64,000 nucleotides of DNA from Glandiceps talaboti (GCF_964340395.1 NC_135551.1:2392501-2456500); one strand, 5' to 3'. Shown: positions 44,271 through 58,830, numbered from the stretch's first letter. Numbers and translations: made by a program. The notes: generated by a model from the letters alone, not told the origin.

Positions 44271-46140
44271 GGGGTAGACCATTCGATATCCTGGGGGGGG
44301 GGGCTTGGAAGATTGGTGGAGAGTCATTATTTTTTTTCTCACCTGCTTGCCTGAGAATTTTTTTTCTCCTTCGCCTATGCTGGCAACTTTTTTTTACTTT
44401 GCTGCTTTGAGATATCCGGATTTTTTTTTTACGTCAACGTTGAACACCTACATTTGTTGCCACAATTTTCTGTTTGGTTTTCACACAGGGTAATACAGAG
44501 AGTAAAAAGATGCTGTTCTATCACACACAGATTTTATTTAGAAAACTACATATTTCATACATGTTTGATTTTCAATTAAATAAACATCATTGACAGTTTT
44601 TATGCCATGGTATGATGAAACACTGAAAATACAAATCGGAAACTTGATTGGTGAGCTCAGACATTTAGATAGACCGGTCAGTTTCTCCAGCTTGGGGGGA
44701 TGGGGGTGGGGGGTGGGGTGTCAGTGTTATTTTCCATTGGGCCAACAAAAAATAACTGACCCCGTGAATAAAGTTTCATAGCATCCGACAGTAAGCTGTA
44801 GAGGGAAGAGCTTTGAGACTGGGATATGTCTACCTCTTGTGTGAGTGTGTGTGAATGGGGGGGGGGGGAGGGGGGTTCTAGGGGTCTCCCCCTAGAAGCC
44901 CTGGAGGATTTTTACTTCTAAAGGCAATGTTTAGGCCATTCACAGATACTTTCAGACAATAATTTACAAACTTTACAAGACAGCTCTAACATGTAAAAAG
45001 CAACTACGTGAGGTTGAAAAAAATTTTAAATAAAGTTTCATAGCATCTTGATACTAAGAGGTGGAGGCAAGAACTTTGATTTGAGACTGGAACATGTCTA
45101 CCTCTTACAGGGGGAGGGGAGTTCTAGGGGGTGTCCCCCTAGAAGCCCTGGAGGTTTTTACTTCTAAAGGCAATGTTTAGGCTATTCACAGACACTTTCA
45201 GACAATAATTTGCAAGCTTTACAAGACAGCTCTAACATGTAAAAAAAACAACTACATAAGGTTGAAACATTTTTGAAATAAAGTTTCATAGCATCTTGAC
45301 AGTAAGAGGTGGAGGAAAGAACTTTGATTTGAAACTGGAACATGTCTACCTCTTATGGGGGAGGGGGGGTTCCATGTTATAAAAGTGGGCCTGTAATATT
45401 GGTATAGGGGCATTGATATTGCATGTATAGTAAAGTTACTGATGTGTTAGAGCACTTTAGGAGGTCATACCTAGTATACAATAGAAACTTGAATTTGAGT
45501 TGTGGTGTCGATACATGTAGTGTCTGAAATAAGAAGTATAGCATCCCTTTTGACAAATTCATACTGAAGAGACTAGAACAATTTAGATTAAGTTCTTTTA
45601 TAAACTATCCAATAGTATGAAGATTACCATTACAAAACAGTCAAGTTCACTTTTGCCCCAAAGTGCAAGATAAGTGAAGCACTGATTGTGAAACAGCCAA
45701 AAAATTACATGGCATGTTCTGTAACTAGTGTGGTAGGTAGGTAATACATGTATTATATGTATAATTTTATGTATAGTTATGTTTGAACCCTTACATGAAG
45801 TAATATTTAAACCATTTATGAAAGAAACAGAGACAAGAACAAATATATATATGTACCACAGGCTAACGAAACTGATTGGTCCCTGACATGTGTTTGAAAA
45901 TGTTTGTCATGATTTGACAAGTGTCCTGGTTGGAGAGGTACGAGCAGGTTGAACAGTATACTCGAACCTGTGCATCATTTCCCTGTCAAGATATTTTTTT
46001 TTTCTAGCAGCAGTGGTCCATCTTTTTTTTCCCATCACCCACTCATATCCGGATTTTTTTTTTCAAGCAAATCCACTTGGCATCTTTTTTCCCCCCCGAA
46101 ATCTTCCAAGCCCCCCCCAGGATATCAAATGGTCCACCCC
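44271..46140. mobile_element. TIR element with TTA target duplication (PIF/Harbinger-like, non-autonomous)
   Basis: Left end GGGGTAGACCATTCGATATC plus CTGGGGG, right end the inverted GGGGTGGACCATTTGATATC. Similarity runs about 50 bp, through GGCTTGGAAGATT. Flanked by TTA at 44268-44270 and 46141-46143, the TWA target typical of PIF/Harbinger. The interior has three degenerate 250-bp tandem units and no transposase. Confidence 0.65.
44670..45400. repeat. Degenerate about 250-bp tandem repeat, 3 units
   Basis: Each unit has TCCCCCTAGAAGCCCTGGAG, ACAAGACAGCTCTAACATGT and AAGTTTCATAGCATC followed by AAGAGGTGGAGG-type sequence. Inside the TIR element. Confidence 0.8.
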
Positions 46141-46143
46141 TTA

Positions 46144-46712
46144 CTAACATTTTTAATTTCACTTGCCAAAATATCTTAAGCATACGAAAGAATTGGTACG
46201 ATTAAACTATCAAAGTGATGTAAACAAAATTTTAGATTTCACATTTTCTCATGTAATACGGACTTTTTGATATTTATTAAATATTGCTTTCATTGCCTTA
46301 TATATTCAAACTTCTAACGTTGAGGGCGTCTTTGTTTTGCGTACTGTATATGTATTCCAAATCATCGCAAACCAGAGCTAGCTATCTGTTACTTCTTCCT
46401 TCACTGCGAAATAATGAGACGGCGCGTTTTGGAGGGTGCCGTAAAAGAGGTTTGTGGTTTTGGTTTGTGACGATGATGTGTCACACAAAATGTACAAATG
46501 TACAAAAATGTTCATGATATGCTTTGTTATGTTTTTCCAGTTAGGCAAAAATTGCACCCTCTGTGGTGGTAATTTTGATATCCTTCATAAATTTGGGAAT
46601 TCATGTTTACGATCGCGTGACAACAGTGCGTTCACCGCCACTGGACTTTCGCTGTTCTGTGTGCAATTTTTGACTATTTCCCTGTGACATTAAACGCACT
46701 GTTCATATACTT
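46144..46712. other. Intergenic, no supported feature
   Basis: Between the TIR element and the second block of 250-bp repeats. Two overlapping open stretches of 77 codons have no recognisable content. Confidence 0.4.
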
Positions 46713-48235
46713 GTTAGGGACCGGTCAGTTTCTCCAGCCTGGGGGTGGTGGGTGGTGGTGGATTCTTAAATTGGGTTGACAAAAAGTCACTGACACCCCT
46801 CCCCCCATCTGTAAAACCAAAAACAGGCTGACCCCCCTATCACTTAATTCTAAAACATGATGACCCCCCCCGCCCCATATATAATATTCACATGACAGGT
46901 ATTTTTTGATCGTGACTCAGTGTGGATTGCTTGACTGTCTCGCATCTACTTTAAAAGATTCCAGGTTAGCACTATCATAATTATAATTATTGACTACACA
47001 GGGTAAATATATTCCAAAATGAGTTTAATAGCATCTTGACAGTGAAAGGTAGGCGGAAGAGCTTGAGATGGGAATATGTACACCTCTTATGGGGGGAGTC
47101 CTAGGGGGGTCTCCCCCTAGAAGCCCAGGAGGTTTATAACTCCGAAAAGTCAATTTTGAGACTATTCAGACATTTTCAGAAAATAATTTCCAAGCTTTAC
47201 AAGACAGCACCAACATGTAAAAAGCAACTATATAGGGTTGAAATATTGTTTAAATATAGTTTGATATTTGATAGCATCTTGACAGTAAGGGGTAGGCGGA
47301 AGAGCTTGAGACTGGGGTGTGTACACCTCAGTGTGTGTGGGGGAGGGGTCCTAGGGGTTCTCCCCCTAGAAGCCCTGGAGTTTTTTTATTCTGAAAAGTC
47401 AATTTTGAGACTCTTCAGACCCTTTCAGACAATAATTTCCAAGCCTTACAAGACAGCACCAACATGTAAAAAGCAACTACATAGGGTTGAAATACTTTTG
47501 AAATATACTTTGATAGCATCTTGACAGTAAGAGGGAAAGAGCTTGAGACTGGGATATGTCCACCTCATGTGGGGGTCTGTGGGGGTCTGCCTCTAGAACC
47601 CTGGAGGATTTTCACTCTTAAAGCCAATATTTAGGCTATTCAGACCCTTTGAAGCAATAACTTAATCCATGCTTTACAAGACAGCACCATCAAGTATTAA
47701 AACTTACATAGGGTTGAAATATGTTCTTAAAAAGTTAAATGGCATCATTATATACATGTAGTAAAGGTCAGCACATCTAATGGTAGTATCATTGGTAGGG
47801 GAGATTTGGAGATTAGGGCAATTTAGACTATCTTGGCAACATTTCACATCTTTAAAAGACAATATCATCTCAAATTAGATTAGGGTGAAAATATTTAAGA
47901 AAAGTTTAATACCATTATGACAGTAAAAAGGTTGGTGCATCTGATTGTTGGTTGAATGCATGAGTGACCTCTGGGGGTGAGGGAGTCCTTGGGGTTTTCC
48001 CCCTGGCAGATCTGGAGTTTTTCTTCTATTAAGGCAATGTTTAGGTTGTTCATAGCCTTTGATGTAATATTTCCAAGCTTCGAAAAACTAATGTAAATGT
48101 ATGTTTAAATTAGTTTCCCATATCACATAAAATGGACATGTAACATTAGTATAGGGGCATTGATATTGCATGTATAACAAAGTAACCGGTATGTTAGAGA
48201 ACTTTAGGTGCGGGTTAAACACTAAAACTTAAAAA
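46713..48235. repeat. Second block of about 250-bp tandem repeats, about 5 units
   Basis: Begins with GACCGGTCAGTTTCTCCAGC (also at 44673) and ends with GGGGCATTGATATTGCATGT (also at 45406). The units share TCTCCCCCTAGAAGCCC, ACAAGACAGCACCAACATGT and TAGCATCTTGACAGTAAG. A diverged segmental copy of the interior of the neighbouring TIR element. Confidence 0.75.
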
Positions 48236-48479
48236 GTCACCAAAACAGACGAAAAAACCCTCAAAATCGCAACAAGCTAGACGCTACAATTATTGCAGCT
48301 AGACAGGTCAGTCATTGGTCCGCTTGTGTGACCCTAAACACTCACATATGAAAAAAGAATTAAAAATAAAATAAAAAATCTACCTACCCATTTATTCTAA
48401 AATTAAATGTACTTTGAACCACACGGTTTTTTTTTAAACGTCTAATCGGAACCACACATTTTTTTTATTAAGCCTCATG

Positions 48480-48712
48480 ATAACAGATCATCGATCGCGG
48501 CCGTTTCCGCAGCTACAAATATATGAATAGAAAAGTCCACAAGTTAAAGGGCTCTACATGAGGGCGCCCTAGCAGTGGACAATTTCGACTTCAAGCGACA
48601 GACTAGACGTGACTGACGAGTCGACTATATTGATATCGTGAAGGGAGCGTCGCGACGTGTTGTGTAGACACTGTTATGTTATTCTTTTTGGCGGCTTAAC
48701 TCTATATTTGGG
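48480..48712 (+). promoter_or_regulatory. Probable promoter and 5' UTR exon of gene 3
   Basis: CpG-rich patch (GATCGCGGCCGTTTCCGC, GAGCGTCGCGACGTG), followed by a good donor at 48713 (TTGGG|GTAAGTAA). The next coding ATG in the + direction is at 50244, so a non-coding first exon is plausible. Inference; no transcript evidence. Confidence 0.4.
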
Positions 48713-49455
48713 GTAAGTAAAAGTTATGGATATTTCAAGACAAGAACTGTGGCAGTCTAGATTGTGTTGATGACATCGTTGCAGCATGATATGTGTTTAC
48801 TCTGTGCAATACACGTGCACAAATTGGTTCACAGCTGATTCGGTTACTTTACAACCAACGAGTACGTGTGCACATGCACGTTGTCACTACGACATTACAT
48901 TTGACTTTCCATCGTATTATCAAGACAAAATAAAAAATTTAGGAAATGCCAAGGTAACAGTTTACCAAGCTAGGAAATACGCTGGGAGGTTTTCGCACCA
49001 GAGTGACGGAAAATTCCGAGTTTTCATATGACCCTTCAATGACCTTTGACACAAGGGAAACTATTGCCCCCGTATTACATCGTTACATTGTATCACTTTT
49101 TAGAATGCAAGTAGACTGAACACATGTACACTACTAAATTACGTGCACTTGAAACAACATACAGTTATTTTTGTGTACGCAAGAATACACGTGAACAGCA
49201 ATGTCGACAAGTTTATCTTCAAGTTGTATTTATATATTTTCTAAACATACATGTATGCTATTAATTGTTAATAACGATGTTATTGGAGTTTTGTATTATC
49301 ACCAAACTGAATATTGCTAAATACAATATTTACTAGGTACATTTGCATACATTTAGAAGTGTTTTTATACTACATGGGAACCTAGACTTCCTGAGATGTG
49401 CTATTTTGATAAAATATGCATATTTTTCAATCAATCACCCAATCAGTTAATTAAT

Positions 49456-49584
<129 letters not shown>

Positions 49585-49679
49585 AATTAATCAAATTTCT
49601 ATAGAACTAATCTCCAGAGCAGTGTTGTTTTCAGTAGTGCTGTATGGCCAAAGCACATCATAGGCTTTGGTGAACAAAT

Positions 49680-49803
49680 ACAACCCATAACACCAAAGTA
49701 AAGCATTTTCTATATGTACCACAATCATTTATAACATCCATACAACCCATAACACCAAAGTAGAGCATTTTCTATATGTACCACAATTGTTTATAACATC
49801 CAT
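49680..49803. repeat. 62-bp direct duplication
   Basis: ACAACCCATAACACCAAAGT and CATTTTCTATATGTACCACA occur twice at 62-bp spacing with few differences. Confidence 0.85.
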
Positions 49804-50243
49804 ATCAAGTGTGAAAGTTTACTGTTTCATTTCCTAATTGACCACATTAGAAAGGCCACATGCTAGGCTTGTAAATAAACCAATAGAAATAGTATACTTT
49901 TACACTTGATATGAATGCTATATTGTAACATAAAGAAAGTACTTTACTTCAGTGTTACTCGTTGTAAGTGTTTAGTTTTGTTTTCAAACAATCCTGGCTG
50001 GAGGCTTAACAATACAATGTAATTGGCAAATAAAAGCATAGTTTGGGAGCTGTATGGTTGTGAATAAATCTTGGAAAGCATTAAGTTTTAATTCACTTAG
50101 TAGGATCATAGTTTCCAAGAAATATCCACAGTGTCAAAGTTTGTATATTTCATGTTCATGATATAATAACATTATGATTTAATTGTATGTATCCAACTTG
50201 TATCTTGTAAGGTTTACTATCATATCCCGGTGACAAAAACAAG

Positions 50244-50278
50244 ATGGCTTCTAAGGCAAGACTTCTTACAAAATTAAG
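50244..50278 (+). CDS. Gene 3 coding exon 1
   Basis: ATG at 50244 (CAAGATGG context) gives MASKARLLTKL and a split Arg codon; donor at 50279. The exon probably starts after an AG at about 50211 (TCTTGTAAG). Confidence 0.55.
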
Positions 50279-53200
50279 GTATGATTTCAATTTGTTTCTT
50301 TATGATCACTAGTTTTAAAGAGGAGAAGATTATGATGTCAAGTAATGTAAACCAAATACATGTACCCTTGATACATGTGTGAATTCCACATCAACTATGT
50401 AATACCTACCCTGGGTACATATGTGAATTCCACATCAACTACCTAATACCTACCCTGGGTACATATGTGAATTCCACATCAACTACATAATACCTACCCT
50501 GTGTACATATGTGAATTCCACATCAACTACGTAATACCTACCCTGGGTACATATGTGAATTCCACATCAACTACCTAATACCTACCCTGGGTACATATGT
50601 GAATTCCACATCAACTATGTAATACCTACCCTGGGTACATATGTGAATTCCACATCAACTACGTAATACCTACCCTGGGTACATATGTGAATTCCACATC
50701 AACTACCTAATACCTACCCTTGATACATATGTGAATTCCACATCAACTATGTAATACCTACCCTGGGTACATATGTGAATTCCACATCAACTACGTAATA
50801 CCTACCCTTGATACATATGTGAATTCCACATCAACTACCTAATACCTACCCTTGATACATATGTGAATTCCACATCAACTACCTAATACCTACCCTTGAT
50901 ACATATGTGAATTCCACATCAACTACGTAATACCTACCCTGTGTACATATGTGAATTCCACATCAACTACCTAATACCTACCCTGGGTACATATGTGAAT
51001 TCCACATCAACTACCCAATACCTACCCTGGGTACATATGTGAATTCCACATCAACTACCCAATACCTACCCTTGATACATATGTGAATTCCAAATCAACT
51101 ATGTAATACCTACCCTTGATACATATGTGAATTCCACATCAACTACCCAATACCTACCCTGGGTACATATGTGAATTCCACATCAACTACCTAATACCTA
51201 CCCTGGGTACATATGTGAATTCCACATCAACTACCTAATACCTACCCTTGATACATATGTGAATTCCACATCAACTACGTAATACCTACCCTTGATACAT
51301 ATGTGAATTCCACATCAACTATGTAATACCTACCCTGGGTACATATGTGAATTCCAAATCAACTACGTAATACCTACCCTGGGTACATATGTGAATTCCA
51401 CATCAACTATGTAATACCTACCCTTGATACATATGTGAATTCCACATCAACTACGTAATACCTACCCTGGATACATATGTGAATTCCAAATCAACTACCT
51501 AATACCTACCCTGGGTACATATGTGAATTCCACATCAACTACCTAATACCTACCCTTGATACATATGTGAATTCCACATCAACTACGTAATACCTACCCT
51601 GGGTACATATGTGAATTCCACATCAACTACGTAATACCTACCCTGGATACATATGTGAATTCCACATCAACTACCTAATACCTACCCTTGATACATATGT
51701 GAATTCCACATCAACTACCTAATACCTACCCTTGATACATATGTGAATTCCACATCAACTACGTAATACCTACCCTGGGTACATATGTGAATTCCACATC
51801 AACTACCTAATACCTACCCTGGGTACATATGTGAATTCCACATCAACTACGTAATACCTACCCTGGGTATATATGTGAATTCCACATCAACTACCTAATA
51901 CCTACCCTGGGTATATATGTGAATTCCACATCAACTACCTAATACCTACCCTGGGTACATATGTGAATTCCACATCAACTACGTAATACCTACCCTGGGT
52001 ATATATGTGAATTCCACATCAACTACCTAATACCTACCCTGGGTATATATGTGAATTCCACATCAACTACCTAATACCTACCCTGGGTACATATGTGAAT
52101 TCCACATCAACTACGTAATACCTACCCTGGGTACATATGTGAATTCCACATCAACTACGTAATACCTACCCTGGGTACATATGTGAATTCCACATCAACT
52201 ACGTAATACCTACCCTGGATACATATGTGAATTCCACATCAACTACCTAATACCTACCCTGGGTACATATGTGAATTCCACATCAACTACCTAATACCTA
52301 CCCTGGGTATATATGTGAATTCCACATCAACTACGTAATACCTACCCTGGGTATATATGTGAATTCCACATCAACTACCTAATACCTACCCTGGGTACAT
52401 ATGTGAATTCCACATCAACTACCTAATACCTACCCTTGATACATATGTGAATTCCACATCAACTACGTAATACCTACCCTGGGTACATATGTGAATTCCA
52501 CATCAACTACCTAATACCTACCCTGGGTACATATGTGAATTCCACATCAACTACCTAATACCTACCCTTGATACATATGTGAATTCCACATCAACTACGT
52601 AATACCTACCCTGGGTACATATGTGAATTCCACATCAACTCCCCAATACCTTCCCTTGATACATATTTGAGTGCCACATCAAATAATGTCATCATTTCCC
52701 TAATACCTACCCCCGATTCTGTGTGAATTCCATATTAACTAATATCATCATTTCCCTACTTTTTCTAATATTTCATGACCTTGACCTGTATACCAAATGG
52801 CAGCCATATTTGTGATAAAAAACCTGTTATCTCCAAATGTCTATGGACACCATTAAAGTGCCTACCCTCACATAATCAATGATGAGCTTTCTAATGAGAC
52901 AAATGACCTTTGACCTTGACAATTATTTTCAAGGTGAAGAGAGTGAAAGGGTTACATTCTAGCTGTAAACACGTAAGACAACTAAATATTATTGCTAATT
53001 ATACTGAAAACCTAACACTGCAAACATCCCTGGAAAGCCCAACAAATTATTTATGTGTTAAAATTGCCAAAAATGCTAATCATCTTGCACAATACAACAC
53101 ACAAGTTGGGAGGGGGGGGGGACTATGTCTTTGACTGAAGGCTTGTTTTTAGCACAACTGAACTGAAGGTTCAGTAGTGTCAAAAACTGCTGAACCGATT

Positions 53201-54346
53201 GCTTTGATATTTGGTGGTCATGTTACTTCTGGTGTCTAGTTGGGAAATTGTTCAAATGAAAATGATTGCATCAGAGATGTGGGTTTTGGGTCAAAAAATG
53301 TGATTTTTGGTCAAAAAACTTAAACTCCAAAAGTACTGGGCAGATTGGCATGAAATTTTATGGGAACATTCTTAGATGTGAGTAAATTAAGATTTGTTCA
53401 TGACATGATTCCCTTAGTAATATGCGAATTAGGGCTAAAAATGTGTCTTTTTGGTCAAAAACCTATAATTCAAAACTACTCAGCAGATTGGGCTGAAATT
53501 TAACAGGGATGCATCTGTGGGTTTATAGATGAAGAACTATTAAGCATATAATGATCTCATCAGTAAAATGTGAATTTTGGTCAAAAATTTATATCTCAAA
53601 AAGTACTTGGTCAATGAGCTTGAAACTTGGTGAGATGTTTCTAGACGTGTTATTCTGCAGATTTTCTTCAAAATGTTTCATACAATTGCCCCTTAGCAAC
53701 AACGGAATAGCAGTATATTTTGGTCACATAACAACATCATCTGGTAGACAATTGAACAAACATTCAAAAAATGTATGTAAATTTGCCTAGCAACAAGACC
53801 ACACTCATAGCAACAACCAAATAATCATGTATATTGCAAAGATAACAACAGGAATTGAAAGACAAATGAATAAACATTCAAAAATGTATGCAAATATATC
53901 TAGCAACATGACCACACCCATAGCAACAGCCAAATGATCGCGTATATCACAAAGATAGCAACATGGTTGGATAGGGAACTGGATAGTCATTCAGCAAATG
54001 AACACCTATTGTTAGCATGGACTAGTATATGGATAAACATTTTTAAAAACTGTACAGTTGTACTATAACACCATTGGCAGTATTTTTGTAAATGTTGTTT
54101 GGTTTTCTTGTTAATATTAATTACATAAATGCATTTATTTCATCCAATTGTCACACAAGTAAAGTTTTTGAGGGGGTGTTTCTTCTATGAAGACTTGTCT
54201 TATTTAACTACTGACCTGTTCTAACTGATTCATGTAGTATTTAAAAATTTATAAAAAATTGATATGATTATTCTCTTTGCAGGCCATATTTATTTGGAGG
54301 TGCTGTTGGAGGGTCTGTCATTTGTTATGGTATCTATCAGAAAAAG
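50244..54346 (+). CDS. 5' end of unidentified gene 3 (two coding exons, continues beyond window)
   Basis: Two exons joined by a phase-2 intron encode 33 residues: MASKARLLTKLR, then PYLFGGAVGGSVICYGIYQ and KK. A basic, acid-free start followed by a glycine-rich hydrophobic segment and lysines resembles the N-terminal targeting/anchor segment of mitochondrial inner-membrane proteins (for example GPD2- or DHODH-type N-termini). The match is compositional only and I do not name the gene. Support: ATG with G at +4, donor AG|GTATG, acceptor TTCTCTTTGCAG, donor AAG|GTAAAA, open frame throughout. Later exons lie past position 64000 or were missed. Confidence 0.55.
50345..52690. repeat. 44-bp minisatellite, about 53 copies
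   Basis: Unit ACATATGTGAATTCCACATC, AACTACCTAATACCTACCCT, GGGT; variants TTGAT/GGGT/GTGT and ACGTAA/ACCTAA/ATGTAA. It starts about 65 bp after the donor at 50279 and ends by decay around 52690. Confidence 0.97.
52770..52960 (-). repeat. Dispersed repeat R2 fragment (inverted)
   Basis: CAAATGGCAGCCATATTTGT, CCAAATGTCTATGGACACCA and GCCTACCCTCAC mirror the copy at 40310-40480. Confidence 0.7.
53135..54090 (+). repeat. Dispersed repeat R1, near-complete copy
   Basis: Starts around GCACAACTGAACTGAAGG, passes through GTCAAAAA / TATGCGAATTAGGG blocks and ends with two to three TAGCAACAAGACCACAC subrepeats and AAACTGTACAGTTG. The same composite is inverted at 36170-37490. Confidence 0.75.
54283..54346 (+). 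CDS. Gene 3 coding exon 2
   Basis: Acceptor TATTCTCTTTGCAG; 64 nt complete Arg12 and encode PYLFGGAVGGSVICYGIYQ, then KK. Donor AAG|GTAAAA is weak but in frame; the next in-frame codons past it include TAG. Confidence 0.55.
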
Positions 54347-55644
54347 GTAAAATAGATCCGAGTATCATATATCTCAAGTCAAATAACTATACTGTATGCA
54401 TTTCTGTACACTGAACACACTGTGACCAAGTATTGAATACAGCTGTACACTGAACACACTATGACCAAATATTGAATATAGCTGTACACTGAACACACTG
54501 TGACCAAATATTGAATATAGCTGTACACTGAACACACTATGACCAAATATTGTATATACTAGTAGCTGTACACTGAACACACTGTGACCAAGTATTGAAT
54601 ACAGCTGTACACTGAACACACTATGACCAAATATTGTATATACTAGTAGCTGTACACTGAACACACTATGACCAAATATTGAATATAGCTGTACACTGAA
54701 CACACTATGACCAAATATTGATTATACTAGTAGCTGTACACTGAACACACTATGACCAAATATTGAATATACTAGTAGCTGTACACTGAACACACTATGA
54801 CCAAATATTGAATATAGCTGTACACTGAACACACTATGACCAAATATTGAATATAGCTGTACACTGAACACACTATGACCAAATATTGAATATAGCTGTA
54901 CACTGAACACACTATGACCAAATATTGAATATAGCTGTACACTGAACACACTATGACCAAATATTGTATATACTAGTAGCTATACACTGAACACACTATG
55001 ACCAAATATTGAATATAGCTGTACACTGAACACACTGTGACCAAATATTGTATACAGCTGTACACTGAACACACTATGACCAAATATTGAATATACTAGT
55101 AGCTATACACTGAACACACTATGACCAAATATTGTATATACTAGTAGCTGTACACTGAACACACTATGACCAAATATTGAATATAGCTGTACACTGAACA
55201 CACTATGACCAAATATTGAATATAGCTGTACACTGAACACACTATGACCAAATATTGTATACAGCTGTACACTGAACACACTATGACCAAATATTGTATA
55301 TACTAGTAGCTGTACACTGAACACACTATGACCAAATATTGTATATACTAGTAGCTGTACACTGAACACACTATGACCAAATATTGTATATACTAGTAGC
55401 TGTACACTGAACACACTATGACCAAATATTGTATATACTAGTAGCTGTACACTGAACACACTATGACCAAATATTGTATACAGCTGTACACTGAACACAC
55501 AGTGACCAAATATAGAATATAGCTGTACACTGAACACACTATGACCAAATATTGAATATAGCTGTACACTGAACACACTATGACCAAATATTGTATACAG
55601 CTGTACACTGAACACACTATGACCAAATATTGTATATACTAGTA

Positions 55645-56170
55645 GCTATACACTGAACACACTATGACCAAATATTGCATATACCAGTAGCTATACACTG
55701 AACACACTATGACCAAATATTGAATATACTAGTAGCTGTACACTGAACACACTATGACCAAATATTGAATATAGCTGTACACTGAACACACTATGACCAA
55801 ATATTGAATATACTAGTAGCTATACACTGAACACACTATGACCAAATATTGCATATACCAGTAGCTATACACTGAACACACTATGACCAAATATTGAATA
55901 TACTAGTAGCTGTACACTGAACACACTATGACCAAATATTGAATATAGCTGTACACTGAACACACTATGACCAAATATTGAATATACTAGTAGCTATACA
56001 CTGAACACACTATGACCAAATATTGCATATACCAGTAGCTATACACTGAACACACTATGACCAAATATTGAATATACTAGTAGCTGTACACTGAACACAC
56101 TATGACCAAATATTGAATATAGCTGTACACTGAACACACTATGACCAAATATTGAATATACTAGTAGCTG
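55645..56170. repeat. 174-bp higher-order repeat, 3 copies
   Basis: The rare variant TTGCATATACCAGTAGC occurs at about 55675, 55849 and 56023, exactly 174 bp apart (three 45-bp units plus one 39-bp unit), with identical intervening order. Confidence 0.85.
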
Positions 56171-57429
56171 TACACTGAACACACTATGACCAAATATTGA
56201 ATATACTAGTAGCTGTACACTGAACACACTGTGACCAAATATTGTATATAGCTATACACTGAACACACTATGACCAAATATTGAATACAGCTGTACACTG
56301 AACACACTATGACCAAATATTGAATATACTAGTAGCTGTATACTGAACACACTGTGACCAAATATTGAATATACTAGTAGCTATACACTGAACACACTAT
56401 GACCAAATATTGAATATACTAGTAGCTGTACACTGAACACACTGTGACCAAATATTGAATACAGCTGTACACTGAACACACTATGACCAAATATTGAATA
56501 TACTAGTAGCTATACACTGAACACACTATGACCAAATATTGAATATAGCTGTACACTGAACACACACTATGACCAAATATTGAATATAGCTATACACTGA
56601 ACACACTATGACCAAATATTGAATATAGCTGTACACTGAACACACTATGACCAAATATTGTATACAGCTGTACACTGAACACACTATGACCAAATATTGT
56701 ATACAGCTGTACACTGAACACACTGTGACCAAATATTGAATATACTAGTAGCTGTACACTGAACACACTATGACCAAATATTGAATACAGCTGTACACTG
56801 AACACACTATGACCAAATATTGAATATACTAGTAGCTGTACACTGAACACACAGTGACCAAATATTGAATATACTAGTAGCTATACACTGAACACACTAT
56901 GACCAAATATTGAATATAGCTATACACTGAACACACTATGACCAAATATTGAATATAGCTGTACACTGAACACACACTATGACCAAATATTGAATATAGC
57001 TATACACTGAACACACTATGACCAAATATTGAATATAGCTGTACACTGAACACACAGTGACCAAATATTGAATATACTAGTAGCTGTACACTGAACACAC
57101 AGTGACCAAATATTGAATATAGCTGTACACTGAACACACAGTGACCAAATATTGAATATAGCTGTACACTGAACACACTATGACCAAATATTGTATACAG
57201 CTGTACACTGAACACACTATGACCAAATATTGAATATAGCTGTACACTGAACACACTATGACCAAATATTGAATATACTAGTAGCTGTACACTGAACACA
57301 CAGTGACCAAATATTGAATATACTAGTAGCTATACACTGAACACACTATGACCAAATATTGAATATAGCTATACACTGAACACACTATGACCAAATATTG
57401 AATATAGCTGTACACTGAACACACACTAT

Positions 57430-58830
57430 GACCAAATATTGAATATAGCTATACACTGAACACACTATGACCAAATATTGAATATAGCTGTACACTGAAC
57501 ACACTATGACCAAATATTGTATACAGCTGTACACTGAACACACTGTGACCAAATATTGAATATACTAGTAGCTGTACACTGAACACACTATGACCAAATA
57601 TTGTATATAGCTGTACACTGAACACACTATGACCAAATATTGAATATAGCTGTACACTGAACACACTATGACCAAATATTGAATATACTAGTAGCTGTAC
57701 ACTGAACACACAGTGACCAAATATTGAATATAGCTGTACACTGAACACACAGTGACCAAATATTGAATATAGCTGTACACTGAACACACTATGACCAAAT
57801 ATTGAATATACTAGTAGCTGTACACTGAACACACTGTGACCAAATATTGAATATACTAGTAGCTGTACACAGAACACACTGTGACCAAATATTGATTATA
57901 TATTAGTAGCTATACACTGAACACACAGTGACCAAATATTGAATATAGCTGTACACTGAACACACAGTGACCAAATATAGAATATAGCTGTACACTGAAC
58001 ACACAGTGACCAAATATTGAATATAGCTGTACACTAAACACACTGTGACCAAATATTGATTATACTAGTAGCTGTACACTGAACACACTATGACCAAATA
58101 TTGTATACAGCTGTACACTAAACACACTATGACCAAATATTGAATATAGCTATACACTGAACACACTATGACCAAATATTGAATATAGCTGTACACTGAA
58201 CACACTATGACCAAATATTGTATACAGCTGTACACTGAACACACTGTGACCAAATATTGAATATACTAGTAGCTGTACACTGAACACACTATGACCAAAT
58301 ATTGTATATAGCTGTACACTGAACACACTATGACCAAATATTGAATATAGCTGTACACTGAACACACTATGACCAAATATTGAATATACTAGTAGCTGTA
58401 CACTGAACACACAGTGACCAAATATTGAATATAGCTGTACACTGAACACACAGTGACCAAATATTGAATATAGCTGTACACTGAACACACTATGACCAAA
58501 TATTGAATATACTAGTAGCTGTACACTGAACACACTGTGACCAAATATTGAATATACTAGTAGCTGTACACAGAACACACTGTGACCAAATATTGATTAT
58601 ATATTAGTAGCTATACACTGAACACACAGTGACCAAATATTGAATATAGCTGTACACTGAACACACAGTGACCAAATATAGAATATAGCTGTACACTGAA
58701 CACACAGTGACCAAATATTGAATATAGCTGTACACTAAACACACTGTGACCAAATATTGATTATACTAGTAGCTGTACACTGAACACACTATGACCAAAT
58801 ATTGTATACAGCTGTACACTGAACACACAG
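57430..58830. repeat. 701-bp higher-order duplication
   Basis: About 700 bp ending near 58120 is repeated with a 701-bp offset, including rare variants (GTACACAGAACACAC at about 57866 and 58567, TTATATATTAGTAGC, CCAAATATAGAAT). Unit order and variants are identical across the block, so the event is recent. Confidence 0.9.

Noticed and set aside
48786-49031. 81-codon ORF upstream of gene 3
   Set aside because: No recognisable domain, no splice or start evidence, and length within chance expectation.
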